Below are positions 34,189 through 44,142 of a stretch of 64,000 nt of DNA, one piece after another. The stretch is taken from positions 1-64,000 of the forward strand of contig JBQNCA010000005.1 in assembly GCA_052169645.1 (NCBI GenBank), read 5' to 3'. The stretch's first letter is position 1, and each line of letters opens with the position of its first letter. The DNA comes from JAIKWW01 sp052169645 (GTDB lineage Bacteria; Bacillota; Clostridia; Peptostreptococcales; Anaerovoracaceae). The position numbers and the translations under genes are program-made. The notes under the pieces are model-generated. The model was given only the letters and a program-made list of their open reading frames with translations. It made no database searches and had not been told where the DNA came from.

Positions 34189-36546
34189 CTAATTTTTCTT
34201 CCAGTTTTCAAAGCTTATTTTTATCATACCCTGCTCAGTATATATATTTTCCTTCATTATCAATCTTTTCAATATTTTTCCCCCGGAACCTGCCGTAATC
34301 TTTGCCCCTGCTCCAAGCTTTACGCTTCCCGAGGTTATAATGCATCCGTCAAAAACGCAGCCCGGCGATATTATAACATCACAATCAGCAACTAAAAGTC
34401 CGTTTAAGTTTCTTGTAATCTCCAATCGTTTCGATTCCCCTTTTCCCGTCACGGGTAAAGCTCTCTTAATTAGGGCATCTCCCGATATTCCATATATTAT
34501 GTTTGCCTCGGAAAAATTATTCTGAAGCTTCAAATAATTTGCCAGATCATAACGAGGATAGCTTGTATACCGAGTTTCGTCCAGAGCACTCAATAATCCG
34601 TTAAACCTGTAGGTAAGCTCATTTTCGGCACTCACTACATCTCCGCTGAAAACGCTTTTGTTGCCCTCTGTCAGAGTAAGTACGGCTTCAGTATCGGGTT
34701 TCGATACTGCTATAGGGGAACTTTCATCTGCAAAAAACTTTCTGAACGGATCAACTGCAGCTCCGGGATCGGCTTTTAAACTTGTAAGTTTTCCCTTTCT
34801 AAAGCTTTTAAAGCACAATAGATTACCCGCAAATTTGCTGTTATTCAAATCTGCTGTACTGATACTTCCATATCCGAATATATCCGCAAGCCTCGTAAAC
34901 CTGTCATGCTGCTCCCGAATCGAAAAATATTTCGAAAAATAATTACTTGCAGTGCTGCTGTTAAGGAAGTTCATATAAAAATACACAACTCTTTCTGTCG
35001 CATTTCCGCTCTCACCCTTATATAGCTGTACATGCTGAGATGTATAAGGCTTTGAAGGATTAAGATAGCTTCTTATATTTATCTCATCCTTATATTTATA
35101 CATTTCATAATCTAAAATTAAAGGCTTTTTACCTCCCGACGTTAAATATTCAAATTCTGATTCAGACATCGGATTACGGCCGGAAGCCGCCTCGCCCTCG
35201 GAGCTTTTAATCATATTGCCCGGAATCATATATGCATCCTGTGTCCATATGTAGCTCATCGACTCTCCGAAAGGTATAAATGCGAAACCTCCCGACGGCA
35301 GCGGCAATTTCAATTTTGTCGTTCCTGCCAGCAACAGTTGCTGCCCTTCTCCCGATGCGATGTCCAAATCGGCATGAGGAGCATTTACGGAAACCGCACT
35401 TCCGTCATTGGGTTCCTCTTCACCTGTATCCGAAGTCCCCATATAGGGAATATTTCCTGTATGATATCCATAATAACTGCCGTCCACAAATACATCGTAT
35501 CCCGGAGCTCCTATTATAAGATCATCCGCTACATAACAATCCGCTTTCAATCGCATAGCGGTGCCCAAATGTCCTCCGAACGATTTGGAAGCTACGGCTT
35601 TTCTACCTTCCGACAGCTCCGTCTTTATGTTTTTAACCCATATCTGTGCAGGATTCCCTGTTTTACCTCTGACGTTTATATTTCCGTCGTCAACAGTAAA
35701 TATATCCGCCTTTGATATAATCCTGTTTCCCGTCACGGAAAGCTCCGCACCGGTATTTGAGGATATGCCTTTCCCTCCGTACAGATTACCGTCGATATAG
35801 ACCTGCTTACCCTCCGATGATATAATTCCGTCGGCTATAACGGAATATTCATTAAAAACATCGAGATTGTAAAAGTCCGATGCTCCATATAACCCGTCGG
35901 GAGCATCAAATCGCAAATCCGTTGATATAGAAGTTTCATATCCATTTTTATCGGTACAGGTAACGGATATGCCTTGAAGCTTCACATAGGATTCGATTAA
36001 ATTATAAATTATTGTAATGTTTTCGCCTTCAGCTTCTTTTACCGTTATCCGTCTGTTTTCATGCTCCGACGTCATCCTCTCCAACTTTCTGCAAAAATCA
36101 TTCTTTATGGAGCCGGTCAGTATAACAGTATATTTCCCGCCGCCGTTATCGATTTCTACCGGTCTTGCGGAACCGTAAGCCTTTCTTATAAGCACTCCGA
36201 CAAAGCTGTCCGTAAAACTTTTATCTAAAAATTTCGAGCGTTCCTCAACGGGAGTTGACGCATAATAGGTTTCGGTATGAGCTATGGCTTCGGAAAGTGC
36301 TTCCTGAGAATCCGCCTGAAGACCCTGAATTATTTCATTCATTGCAGATTCGGCATCATAAAAATTTCTGTCGGACTGCTGTTGCACTATTTTCATCTGA
36401 AAATTTGTATATGATACAAATAATACAGTCAACGCCAATAATAGGATTATTCCCGAGCTGATTAATACGGCAAGCAGCGATGAGCCTCTCTTGTCATTTT
36501 TAAGCTCATAAATTACTGTATGCATATTTTTTAAACTGTATTTCAT
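34189..36546 (-). CDS. Very large PilX/GspK-like minor pilin with beta-solenoid regions
   Basis: A 785-residue protein. After a 21-residue leader (ending KNDKRG) comes a hydrophobic helix SSLLAVLISSGIILLLALTV, as in PilX N-terminal domains. Position 5 is Ala, not Glu; loss of Glu5 is characteristic of tip-type minor pilins such as GspK. The following stretch FYDAESAMNEIIQ is typical of PilX. The body has Gly/Asn-rich repeats suggesting beta-solenoid folding (about 225-330), and the end (GCVFDGCIITSGSVKLGAGA) resembles bactofilin or left-handed helix repeats. It is about four times the normal minor pilin length. GGAG precedes the ATG. Confidence 0.75.
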   Translation of the reverse strand: MKYSLKNMHTVIYELKNDKRGSSLLAVLISSGIILLLALTVLFVSYTNFQMKIVQQQSDRNFYDAESAMNEIIQGLQADSQEALSEAIAHTETYYASTPVEERSKFLDKSFTDSFVGVLIRKAYGSARPVEIDNGGGKYTVILTGSIKNDFCRKLERMTSEHENRRITVKEAEGENITIIYNLIESYVKLQGISVTCTDKNGYETSISTDLRFDAPDGLYGASDFYNLDVFNEYSVIADGIISSEGKQVYIDGNLYGGKGISSNTGAELSVTGNRIISKADIFTVDDGNINVRGKTGNPAQIWVKNIKTELSEGRKAVASKSFGGHLGTAMRLKADCYVADDLIIGAPGYDVFVDGSYYGYHTGNIPYMGTSDTGEEEPNDGSAVSVNAPHADLDIASGEGQQLLLAGTTKLKLPLPSGGFAFIPFGESMSYIWTQDAYMIPGNMIKSSEGEAASGRNPMSESEFEYLTSGGKKPLILDYEMYKYKDEINIRSYLNPSKPYTSQHVQLYKGESGNATERVVYFYMNFLNSSTASNYFSKYFSIREQHDRFTRLADIFGYGSISTADLNNSKFAGNLLCFKSFRKGKLTSLKADPGAAVDPFRKFFADESSPIAVSKPDTEAVLTLTEGNKSVFSGDVVSAENELTYRFNGLLSALDETRYTSYPRYDLANYLKLQNNFSEANIIYGISGDALIKRALPVTGKGESKRLEITRNLNGLLVADCDVIISPGCVFDGCIITSGSVKLGAGAKITAGSGGKILKRLIMKENIYTEQGMIKISFENWKKN

Positions 36547-36579
36547 ACTGAATTTCTCCGAAACGCCGACAAATACAAA

Positions 36580-38091
36580 TCAATAGCCTGTCAAATTCAA
36601 CTCCGTCAGCATCTTTGATTTGTCAAAAGGCTTTTCTCTCCCTGTAGCATGTTTGTAAATTTTTATCTTAATATCAAATATATAATCCCGCTCTTCAGCT
36701 TCCTTTGCAACTATATTGTCAATTGAATTTGAAGCTGCAAATGCTCCCGATTCGGCAAAAAAGCCTTTCATATAATGAAGCTTAAGCAATCCTCCCGAAA
36801 ATCCTCCCGGAGCAATTTTAATATCCGTCGCCGAATTTCCGGAGATTTTCGCTCCCGTGATAAACGGCGCTATATAGTCCGTAGATTGTAACCTGTAGTC
36901 GGTATCATTGCTCATACCTATCAGTCCCTTTTGCGGAACTATGTAAAGCGATAAGCGATTGGAATCATTGTATTCCGATATCACATCGGACATATCCAGT
37001 GCAATGCTGTCGCTTGCCCACTCGGAAGCTTTTAAAGGATCATGCATAAGATATACTGATTGAAGCTTTTGAACAGGCTCCGTACTTTTATATATCATAT
37101 AACTGTGGTGAAAATTTTCTTCACGCATAGTTTCAGCCCAAATATTCGCTACCATGGAATTCAATTCCGGCAGCGCCGTTCCCGCTTCGATACAATGTCT
37201 GTTCACGGCTGCCTGTAAATCGGCAAACTCGGCAGCGGAAGCTGCACCTTTTAAACTGTAATCCAATACCGCCATAATGAAAAAGCCTTCCTTCGTATGC
37301 CTGATCTTTATAGCGGTTTTACGTTCGACACTCCTTGTAAGCGCTCTCTTCCGGACTTCCGCATCATCCGGCATCAAAGCCTTCAGCTGTAAAAGCTGTG
37401 ATGATAAAATTTGAGGATTTTTTTCAAGCAGAGCCTCGTTAACAGCTGCGCATATCTGCTGATAAGCGGCTTTATAAACCGCATAGATACTTTCAGTATA
37501 TATATTTTCATAAGAATTGCTTCTATAGCCTATATACGATTTGGAGCTGACATCATACATATAACCATCCGTATCGGATATATAATCAACATATGACCCC
37601 GCAGGATTTAAAATGACGGTTTTTTTCTTGTCAAATGCGGATATATCGGGAAAATCACTCATATTATATGCTGTTTTCGCAGGGGAATACGATATCTGAG
37701 CATCATACTCACGCCCCGCCGCTTCAGCGCCTAAAATGCGATAATACCTTGAAGCTCCGGCTTTAATTTCTTCGGTTCTTCTATTTACAAAACCTCTGTC
37801 GGTAGCCTCACCCGCTCCGCCGTCGGCAAGTTCCGCCAAATTGAACTTTCTTCCTGTAAATTCTTTTTCTACTTCCGCCGCTCCATAGGTCTGCAGACTT
37901 TCCATAAGCTGCTGAGAATATTCCACAGCCGCAGCTCTCTCATCAGCCCTGATATTTGTTCTCATGCTGACATTAAAACTTCTCAGTATCGGTATTGCCA
38001 CAATTGCAAGTATGAGCATACTGATTATCACTTCAATAAGTGTGAAGCCTTTATTATTGCATTTTGAAGTTTTAATTTTAACAAAATTCAT
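36580..38091 (-). CDS. Large PilV-like prepilin
   Basis: A 503-residue prepilin: leader MNFVKIKTSKCNNKG, cleavage after G15, mature FTLIEVIISMLILAIVAIPI with Glu5, then RADERAAAVEYSQQLMESLQ, typical of PilV/GspI-like helices. The large C-terminal region has no recognised domain; one part near residues 270-320 is helical. An AAGGTGA site precedes the ATG. It lies 16 nt after pilO and 33 nt before the giant PilX-like gene, with which it may form a tip complex. Confidence 0.82.
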   Translation of the reverse strand: MNFVKIKTSKCNNKGFTLIEVIISMLILAIVAIPILRSFNVSMRTNIRADERAAAVEYSQQLMESLQTYGAAEVEKEFTGRKFNLAELADGGAGEATDRGFVNRRTEEIKAGASRYYRILGAEAAGREYDAQISYSPAKTAYNMSDFPDISAFDKKKTVILNPAGSYVDYISDTDGYMYDVSSKSYIGYRSNSYENIYTESIYAVYKAAYQQICAAVNEALLEKNPQILSSQLLQLKALMPDDAEVRKRALTRSVERKTAIKIRHTKEGFFIMAVLDYSLKGAASAAEFADLQAAVNRHCIEAGTALPELNSMVANIWAETMREENFHHSYMIYKSTEPVQKLQSVYLMHDPLKASEWASDSIALDMSDVISEYNDSNRLSLYIVPQKGLIGMSNDTDYRLQSTDYIAPFITGAKISGNSATDIKIAPGGFSGGLLKLHYMKGFFAESGAFAASNSIDNIVAKEAEERDYIFDIKIKIYKHATGREKPFDKSKMLTELNLTGY

Positions 38092-38107
38092 AGCTTCACC
38101 TTGAACT

Positions 38108-38857
38108 TTATCCGAACAGATTTGAAACGCCCTTTTCTTTGCCGTTAATCTCAGGAGCTCTGTACGAACGTTCCACGCCGATGCCTGTAAGCGTATATTG
38201 GTTTAAGGTTATTGAACCCGATACATATCCCGTCCCTGCATCATATGAGACTGAAATATTTTCCACAGTCATGCGTTCTTCATTTGATTCTATATAATTC
38301 AATGCCTGCTTTAATCCCGAATAAGAAACGGCATACGAGAAAGTGACCGGGTAATTGTACAGATATAAATCCGATCCCCCCTCGATTATATTGATATTTC
38401 CGCCCTCATTCGAATCGTCTTCCGTTTTATCGTTACCTTGCAGCGCCTGTGTGGCGGCAACGTCCGCTCCGGCTGAAATTAGAGTTTCCTGTCCGAAACT
38501 CACGGACGGAATACTCATACCGCTTGCTTTACTGAGCTTATCCAAAAATACCAATGTCTTTTCAGGCGTATTACCTGCGCTGTATTTGTCTATAATATTT
38601 TTTGCATCATCGTTTAAGCTGTTTATTTCATCAATTATACTCCGCTCCTGATTTACCAGCATGGTATAATCTGTAAGCTTGCTGCGCAGAGAAGCATTCT
38701 CCGTTTTAAGCTCCTGGGAACGTGAAATAAACAGTCCGAAAGATATTTCCACGGCAATTACCGCAATAAAAACCATTGCTAATATCATAAGCAGCTTTTT
38801 TTGTCTTGAATTCAATCTTTTCAAAAGCTCATTTATTTTTACCGAATTACCGTTCAT
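38108..38857 (-). CDS. pilO: Pilus assembly protein PilO-like
   Basis: A 249-residue bitopic protein with the PilO layout: a short cytoplasmic N-terminus, one membrane helix (KLLMILAMVFIAVIAVEISF), a coiled coil (to about 100), and an extracytoplasmic alpha/beta domain. PilO pairs with PilN to link cytoplasmic PilM to the pilus. The identification rests on layout and its place after the PilM-PilN fusion. The start overlaps the end of that gene by 11 nt, so translation is probably coupled; GAGG lies 9 nt upstream. Confidence 0.8.
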   Translation of the reverse strand: MNGNSVKINELLKRLNSRQKKLLMILAMVFIAVIAVEISFGLFISRSQELKTENASLRSKLTDYTMLVNQERSIIDEINSLNDDAKNIIDKYSAGNTPEKTLVFLDKLSKASGMSIPSVSFGQETLISAGADVAATQALQGNDKTEDDSNEGGNINIIEGGSDLYLYNYPVTFSYAVSYSGLKQALNYIESNEERMTVENISVSYDAGTGYVSGSITLNQYTLTGIGVERSYRAPEINGKEKGVSNLFG

Positions 38858-40493
38858 CCTCGTTTTCCTCCGTCACTTCCGGGGTCACAGCTTCAGATAC
38901 GGCGGGAGCTTCAACGGATGTGTCGCTCACAAAAAGCGCCGTAATTGTAAATGAAACCTTTTCAGCTCCCGTCACAGGATCAGCAGTATCCGTAACTGAA
39001 CTGACAGCCACATTTTTAAGATAGTTTAAACTGCGAAGCTGCATTATCGCCTCAGCTGCAGTTTCATTTGAATCCACACTTATACTCAAGGTTAAAATAT
39101 TTTCCGAAGAACTCATGGAATTTACAACAGTAGTTCCGGGCAGATTTTTTTCTAAATCCGAAAACAACTGTGACAGCTTCTCATTGCTGCAATATGTCAA
39201 TGAATGTATCCTCTCCGTCTTTGCATAATTCTCCTGAGCGGCAGCTTTCTCATCCGCTATACTCTCTATATATGAAAGTCTTTCAATCTCTGAAGAAAGT
39301 TTCTTATGCTCGGATATCAAAATTCCATATTTCACTCCCGTTATAATGATAAGAGCTGCCGATAAAGAGCATAAAATTTTAAATGCAGTAGAGAAATAAT
39401 TGCGTTCCGCACGTTTGATTTTTTCTTCAAGTATGCTTGCCGTTACAAAGCCGACCGGATTTATAGTCGCACCTATGGCTGCAAAAAATTTTCTGCTGTC
39501 CGCATCTCCAAACTTTTTATAATCTACCAATTCGTCTATTTCATTCAACTTTATAAGCTTTATTCCAAGCTCGTTTGAAATAAGCTTGCTGAGACCCTTT
39601 ATATCGTTTCCTACATCCAGCACCATTATATGTTCTATAGAATCAAATGAATCTTTTCTCTTTGAATAAAAGTAATCTATAAAACGAGTCAGATTGCCTA
39701 TCATATTTCTTACTGAATCCGTTATATCTCCAATCTGCTTATCTTCAAGTTCGTTTTCATCATCCAGGCGTTCCGCTATAAATTTCTTTTTTCCGAGCAG
39801 TTCCAAAGCCTTTGCTCTATCATTGTTAAATCCGCTTTCAATTGCGGCATCAATGATGTCGTTTACACCGTAATTTATGGAACGTTGCATCCTGAGTGTG
39901 GAATTCGTCATAATGGTCGCCTGTGAAAAATCATATCCTATGCGTATAAGCATCACAGACCTGTCCTCAAGAGCTTCCTTCATCCATTGGAAAATCGCAT
40001 TTCCATAATAATCAAGACTCCTGACTTCCACGCCCATAGCTGTCGCAAGGTTGTAATAACCTCTTATCAATTCTTCCGGAGCTGCATAGACCATAGCATC
40101 TATGCGATCTGCCGCCTTATTCTCCGACGTTATAATGTAAGAAACAGCCTGTCTGTTAAGCCCCATGGGAAAATACTCGTCCGCATGCAGACGTATAACG
40201 GAATCAATCTGTTGCTTTCTAACATAAGGAATACTTACTTCCCTATTCATAATCTTATTTGATACTATGGAAAAGACAGCTTTTTTGCTGCGAATACCTT
40301 TTTCCTCCAACTTTTGTACTATACATGCACTCAACTTCTCTACATCCAGTATGCTGCCGTCCCTGACAACTCCGGAGGGTACGGAAAACATTGCTGCGGC
40401 ATGGATTCTGAAGCCTGAGGTATTTCCCGACACTTCCGCAACTCGAATTGTATTAGAACCTATTTCAATACAAAGAACTTTTTTAACCGACAT
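38847..40493 (-). CDS. PilM-PilN fusion protein
   Basis: A 548-residue protein joining two pilus platform proteins. Residues 1-350 are the actin-like PilM ATPase domain (VLCIEIGSNTIRVAEV, DEYFPMGL, ATIMTNSTLRMQRSINYGV, FFAAIGATIN). Residues 369-393 are a membrane helix, followed by a coiled coil and a ferredoxin-like PilN periplasmic-type domain in which residues near 470-510 read TTVVNSMSSSENILTLSISV. In most bacteria these are separate and PilM grips the PilN N-terminal tail; here the link is covalent. GGAG lies upstream of the ATG. It overlaps pilO by 11 nt. Confidence 0.85.
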   Translation of the reverse strand: MSVKKVLCIEIGSNTIRVAEVSGNTSGFRIHAAAMFSVPSGVVRDGSILDVEKLSACIVQKLEEKGIRSKKAVFSIVSNKIMNREVSIPYVRKQQIDSVIRLHADEYFPMGLNRQAVSYIITSENKAADRIDAMVYAAPEELIRGYYNLATAMGVEVRSLDYYGNAIFQWMKEALEDRSVMLIRIGYDFSQATIMTNSTLRMQRSINYGVNDIIDAAIESGFNNDRAKALELLGKKKFIAERLDDENELEDKQIGDITDSVRNMIGNLTRFIDYFYSKRKDSFDSIEHIMVLDVGNDIKGLSKLISNELGIKLIKLNEIDELVDYKKFGDADSRKFFAAIGATINPVGFVTASILEEKIKRAERNYFSTAFKILCSLSAALIIITGVKYGILISEHKKLSSEIERLSYIESIADEKAAAQENYAKTERIHSLTYCSNEKLSQLFSDLEKNLPGTTVVNSMSSSENILTLSISVDSNETAAEAIMQLRSLNYLKNVAVSSVTDTADPVTGAEKVSFTITALFVSDTSVEAPAVSEAVTPEVTEENEDER

Positions 40494-40513
40494 CTGATTA
40501 CTCCATTTTCAAT

Positions 40514-41284
40514 TTAAAAGCCCATCAATCCCAGATAAGCATTCAATATTTCGGTTCCGAACCACATAGAACTTATGCTGCCTGCTGCGAGATACGGTCC
40601 CATAGCAAGCACTCTGCCCTCGCCCGACAGCTTCATTCTGATCAGGTGAATAATACTTCCGTACAGACAAGCTGCAAGAAAAGCAATCACTACACAGCCC
40701 GCTCCCAGCATAAAGCCCGTTGCAGCCATAAGCTTTACATCTCCTCCGCCTACGGCATTTCCTCCCGATAAAAGGTAAATTCCCAAAAGAGGCAGACTTA
40801 TCATAAATATGCCTGAAATATGCGAAATCAATGCATCATTATCGTCAATAAATGTTGCCGCCGCTCCGCAAGCTCCAAGAAACATATTTATACCCTGCGG
40901 AATCTCATAAGTCTTCCAATCGATAACGCTCATCACTGTCAATGCCGACTCTGCAATACAATATATGATTGACATTACATTTATTCCGCAAATTAAAAAG
41001 GTGCTTGTCCACAATATTCCGTTAAGCGCTTCAACCAAAGGATACTGTAACGAAATTTTCATCCCGCAGCTTCTGCATTTTCCTCTAAGAATAATCCAAG
41101 ATAAAATAGGAACCATATCATACCATTTGAGCGTACTGCCACAGTACATACAGTGCGAACGTCCTTTTATGAAAGTTTCTCTCGCAGGAATTCTATATAT
41201 ACACACATTAAGGAAACTGCCGACTGAAATTCCGCATATGAATATACCTATGTACATCAAAATTGTAAGCTGAATCGGCAGCAT
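40514..41284 (-). CDS. pilD: Prepilin peptidase PilD
   Basis: A 256-residue polytopic aspartyl protease and N-methyltransferase that cleaves prepilins after the leader Gly and methylates the new N-terminus. The N-terminal cytoplasmic domain carries four cysteines in two CxxC pairs (CMYCG and CRSCG), a zinc site. The catalytic aspartates are visible in SVIDWKTYEIP and the GxGD-type motif GGGDVKLMA. About eight membrane segments are present. AAGGAG precedes the ATG. It lies in the operon with its presumed substrates. Confidence 0.95.
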   Translation of the reverse strand: MLPIQLTILMYIGIFICGISVGSFLNVCIYRIPARETFIKGRSHCMYCGSTLKWYDMVPILSWIILRGKCRSCGMKISLQYPLVEALNGILWTSTFLICGINVMSIIYCIAESALTVMSVIDWKTYEIPQGINMFLGACGAAATFIDDNDALISHISGIFMISLPLLGIYLLSGGNAVGGGDVKLMAATGFMLGAGCVVIAFLAACLYGSIIHLIRMKLSGEGRVLAMGPYLAAGSISSMWFGTEILNAYLGLMGF

Positions 41285-41338
41285 TTGATTCTCCTTATAT
41301 TATTCAAATTATCCGAAAAACTTATATTCCCGATTATT

Positions 41339-41794
41339 TTAAGAGTCTTTACCTTCCGCCAGTCTATATGCTCCATATGCGACCTCTACTTTGCCTTTAG
41401 TATCTATGCTGACCCTGAATCCTCCGGTATCATATTTACTGGAAGGCCAATCTCCGCCCATTACCTCGGTAATTTTTGCCTGCAACACAAAATCTATATT
41501 CATATAATCTACAGGCGTTTTGCCGTTGATAGTAAAAGTTCCGTTTTGATTCTGCGCTGCCCCTCCCTGAGCCAAATAATCGGCATATGCCGTCGATACT
41601 GCTGATTTTATAGTTGCCGCATTGTTCTGGTCGGTTGAAATTCTGCTCTGATTCACATATTTTACTACTTGAGGCGCCAACGAAACTGCTATTATAGCAA
41701 TAATGAGGATTACCACAATCAACTCTATGAGAGTAAATCCCTTGTTTTTATTTTTTTTGCAGGTCGCAATTTTTCTGTTAACAATAGAATACAT
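41339..41794 (-). CDS. pilA: Major type IV pilin PilA
   Basis: A 151-residue prepilin: a 19-residue leader ending KNKNKG, mature FTLIELIVVILIIAIIAVSL with Glu5, and a globular domain of about 100 residues. The mature protein has no cysteine, so no disulfide-bonded D-loop, as in several clostridial pilins. It is the smallest prepilin here and the only one with a very strong ribosome binding site (AAGGGAG, 6 nt), fitting a major subunit. It lies between pilC and pilD. Confidence 0.9.
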   Translation of the reverse strand: MYSIVNRKIATCKKNKNKGFTLIELIVVILIIAIIAVSLAPQVVKYVNQSRISTDQNNAATIKSAVSTAYADYLAQGGAAQNQNGTFTINGKTPVDYMNIDFVLQAKITEVMGGDWPSSKYDTGGFRVSIDTKGKVEVAYGAYRLAEGKDS

Positions 41795-41824
41795 CTTTAT
41801 CTCCCTTCAAAGAAAATCACACAC

Positions 41825-43039
41825 TTAAATATTGCCCATATTATCATACATGCTTATCATAGGCTGATATAATGCAAACACTATAGTTCCCACAATAACG
41901 CCTAAAACTGCTATTATAAGAGGCTCCATGGCTGCAGTAAGCGATGCCGCCGCCATTTCCGCTTCTTCCTCATAGTAGTCCGCAACTTTTTCGAGAAGCT
42001 CGTCTATATTTCCCGTTTCTTCTCCTATGGCAACCATATCCGTCACCATTCTCGGAAAAATCCCGCTTTTGCGCAGAGGCACTGAAAGCGGAACTCCCTG
42101 CTCCACCTCAGACCTCGCATGCAAAAGTGCATCCCTGAAAAGTACATTTGTCATTGAAGCCGCCGTTATTTCCAAAGCCTTCGGCAGATCCATTCCGGCA
42201 CCTGTCAGGGTTGCCAGGGTTCTTGCAAATCCGGCACAGCTGCTTTTAAGATTAAGCTTGCCGAAAATTATCACCTTAATGGCAAAGTTGCCCCATGTAT
42301 GCTCTCCGATATCCGTTTTTAACCATAATCTGAAAGCCGACAATATGGCTGCAATAATGATTACCAGCAAAAACCACCGATGAATGAGCATGTTGCTGAA
42401 GTTCATCAGCATGCGTGTTATAAGCGGAAGCGTGCTTCCCATGTCGTCAAACATAGATGCAAATTTAGGAACCACCGCTACGGACATTACAATGATAACC
42501 ACTAATGCCACAATCAGGACAACAGCCGGATATATCATGGATTTTTTTATCATCGCAGCTATGCGGGCTCTTTTTTCAAAATTTACGGCGAGCCTGTCGA
42601 ATGAAATTTCCAAAGACCCTGAAGCTTCTCCCGCCTGTATCAAGCTTACCATCATCGGCGGAAAAACTTTTTCGTTGTGATTCATCGCATATGCAAGGGT
42701 ATCGCCTTTTTCCACCCTTGCCGAAACATCCTTAAGTCCCTCTTTCAGAGATTTATTCGAGGTCTGGTCGGTCAAAAGCATCAAAGCCCTTGTAAGAGGT
42801 ATCCCCGCTTGAAGTATACTGCTCATCTGCCTGCAAAATACCGCCAAATCTCTGGGTTTCGGTCGTCTGCTTTTCCCTATATGAATTTCTTTGTTCAGAA
42901 TATTTGCTTCATTCAGTTCTATTAGGATCAAGCCTTGATTTTTAACAATATTTTTAGCCGCCTCAAAATCAGACGCCTCAACAGAAGCTTTTATTCGTTT
43001 GCCCTCTGCGGACACTGCCAAATATCTGTAATCGGGCAT
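41825..43039 (-). CDS. pilC: Type IV pilus platform protein PilC
   Basis: A 404-residue inner-membrane platform protein of the GspF/PilC family with two T2SSF domains (about 65-190 and 268-390), each ending in hydrophobic helices. The motif FCRQMSSILQAGIPLTRAL begins the first domain and FARTLATLTGAGMDLPKAL the second. It couples the PilB and PilT motors to pilin addition and removal. GGAGG lies 6 nt before the ATG, and pilT ends 11 nt upstream. Confidence 0.96.
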   Translation of the reverse strand: MPDYRYLAVSAEGKRIKASVEASDFEAAKNIVKNQGLILIELNEANILNKEIHIGKSRRPKPRDLAVFCRQMSSILQAGIPLTRALMLLTDQTSNKSLKEGLKDVSARVEKGDTLAYAMNHNEKVFPPMMVSLIQAGEASGSLEISFDRLAVNFEKRARIAAMIKKSMIYPAVVLIVALVVIIVMSVAVVPKFASMFDDMGSTLPLITRMLMNFSNMLIHRWFLLVIIIAAILSAFRLWLKTDIGEHTWGNFAIKVIIFGKLNLKSSCAGFARTLATLTGAGMDLPKALEITAASMTNVLFRDALLHARSEVEQGVPLSVPLRKSGIFPRMVTDMVAIGEETGNIDELLEKVADYYEEEAEMAAASLTAAMEPLIIAVLGVIVGTIVFALYQPMISMYDNMGNI

Positions 43040-43050
43040 CGGGAACCTCC

Positions 43051-44124
43051 TTAGCCGTTATTTTTCAAGCGCAGCTTTCTATCAACTGCCACTTGATCCT
43101 GTGCATATTCATATGCAGTTTCCATACTTATCAATTTCTGTGCCACAAGCTCTGCAAGAGCATCATCCATACCTAACATTCCGCTTTTACTTCCGGTTTG
43201 TATAACAGTATTTATCTGGTGAGTCTTTGCTTCCCTTATAAGGTTTCTTATAGCCGGATTGGAATGCATTACTTCAAATGCAGCTACACGCCCTCCTTTT
43301 TCACAGGGAACAAGCTGCTGAGATATAACGGATTCCAACACCGATGCAACCTGTATGCGTATCTGCTGCTGCTGATGCGGGGGAAATACATCGATAATTC
43401 TATCTATAGTATTTGAAGCTCCCGTTGTATGAAGTGTTGAAAGAACCAGATGTCCCGTCTCCGCAGCTGTTATGGCGGTAGAAATAGTATCAAGATCTCT
43501 CATTTCTCCTACCAGAATAACATCGGGATCTTCTCTCAACGCCGCCCTCAAAGCATCCGCATAATTTATTGAATCTATACCTATTTCACGTTGATTTACA
43601 ATGGATTTTCTGTGTCTATGGAGGTATTCTATGGGATCTTCCAAGGTTATGACATGCAGATTTTTATTCTCATTTATAACATTTACAAGTGATGCCAAGG
43701 TAGTGGTTTTGCCGCTTCCCGTCGGCCCCGTAACAAGTATCAGCCCTTTTTTTCTTCCAGTCAGCTCCACCACCGAAGAAGGAAGTCTCAATTCCTCAGG
43801 CGTAGGAATCGTCGTATTTACGATTCTCATTACGCAGGAATATGAGCCCCTTTGTCTGAATACATTTACTCTATATCTTCCCGTGCCCGGAACTACATAT
43901 GAAAAATCAACCTCTCCCTTTTTAAGAAAGATTTCTGCAGCATGTTCACTCATTATATCTTTTATAAGATGCTCCGTATCCTCCGGCATAAGTCTGTCTT
44001 CGCCAAGGCTTCGCAGTTCTCCGTCAACTCTTATTTTAGGCGGAATACCCGTTGTCACATGAAGGTCGGACGCCTTATTTTCATGTGCAATCTGCAGCAA
44101 TTCCTGAATATTGTTTACTTTCAT
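43051..44124 (-). CDS. pilT: Pilus retraction ATPase PilT
   Basis: A hexameric ATPase (357 residues) that drives pilus retraction. Walker A is GPTGSGKTT (133-141), the Asp box is in REDPDVILVGEMRDLDTI, and the His box is STLHTTGA. The PilT-specific C-terminal motif AIRNLIRE is present, separating it from the PilB extension ATPase. Retraction implies twitching or DNA uptake capacity. GAGG lies before the ATG; pilB ends 18 nt upstream. Confidence 0.97.
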   Translation of the reverse strand: MKVNNIQELLQIAHENKASDLHVTTGIPPKIRVDGELRSLGEDRLMPEDTEHLIKDIMSEHAAEIFLKKGEVDFSYVVPGTGRYRVNVFRQRGSYSCVMRIVNTTIPTPEELRLPSSVVELTGRKKGLILVTGPTGSGKTTTLASLVNVINENKNLHVITLEDPIEYLHRHRKSIVNQREIGIDSINYADALRAALREDPDVILVGEMRDLDTISTAITAAETGHLVLSTLHTTGASNTIDRIIDVFPPHQQQQIRIQVASVLESVISQQLVPCEKGGRVAAFEVMHSNPAIRNLIREAKTHQINTVIQTGSKSGMLGMDDALAELVAQKLISMETAYEYAQDQVAVDRKLRLKNNG

Positions 44125-44142
44125 TCAGTCCTCACACTTCTT

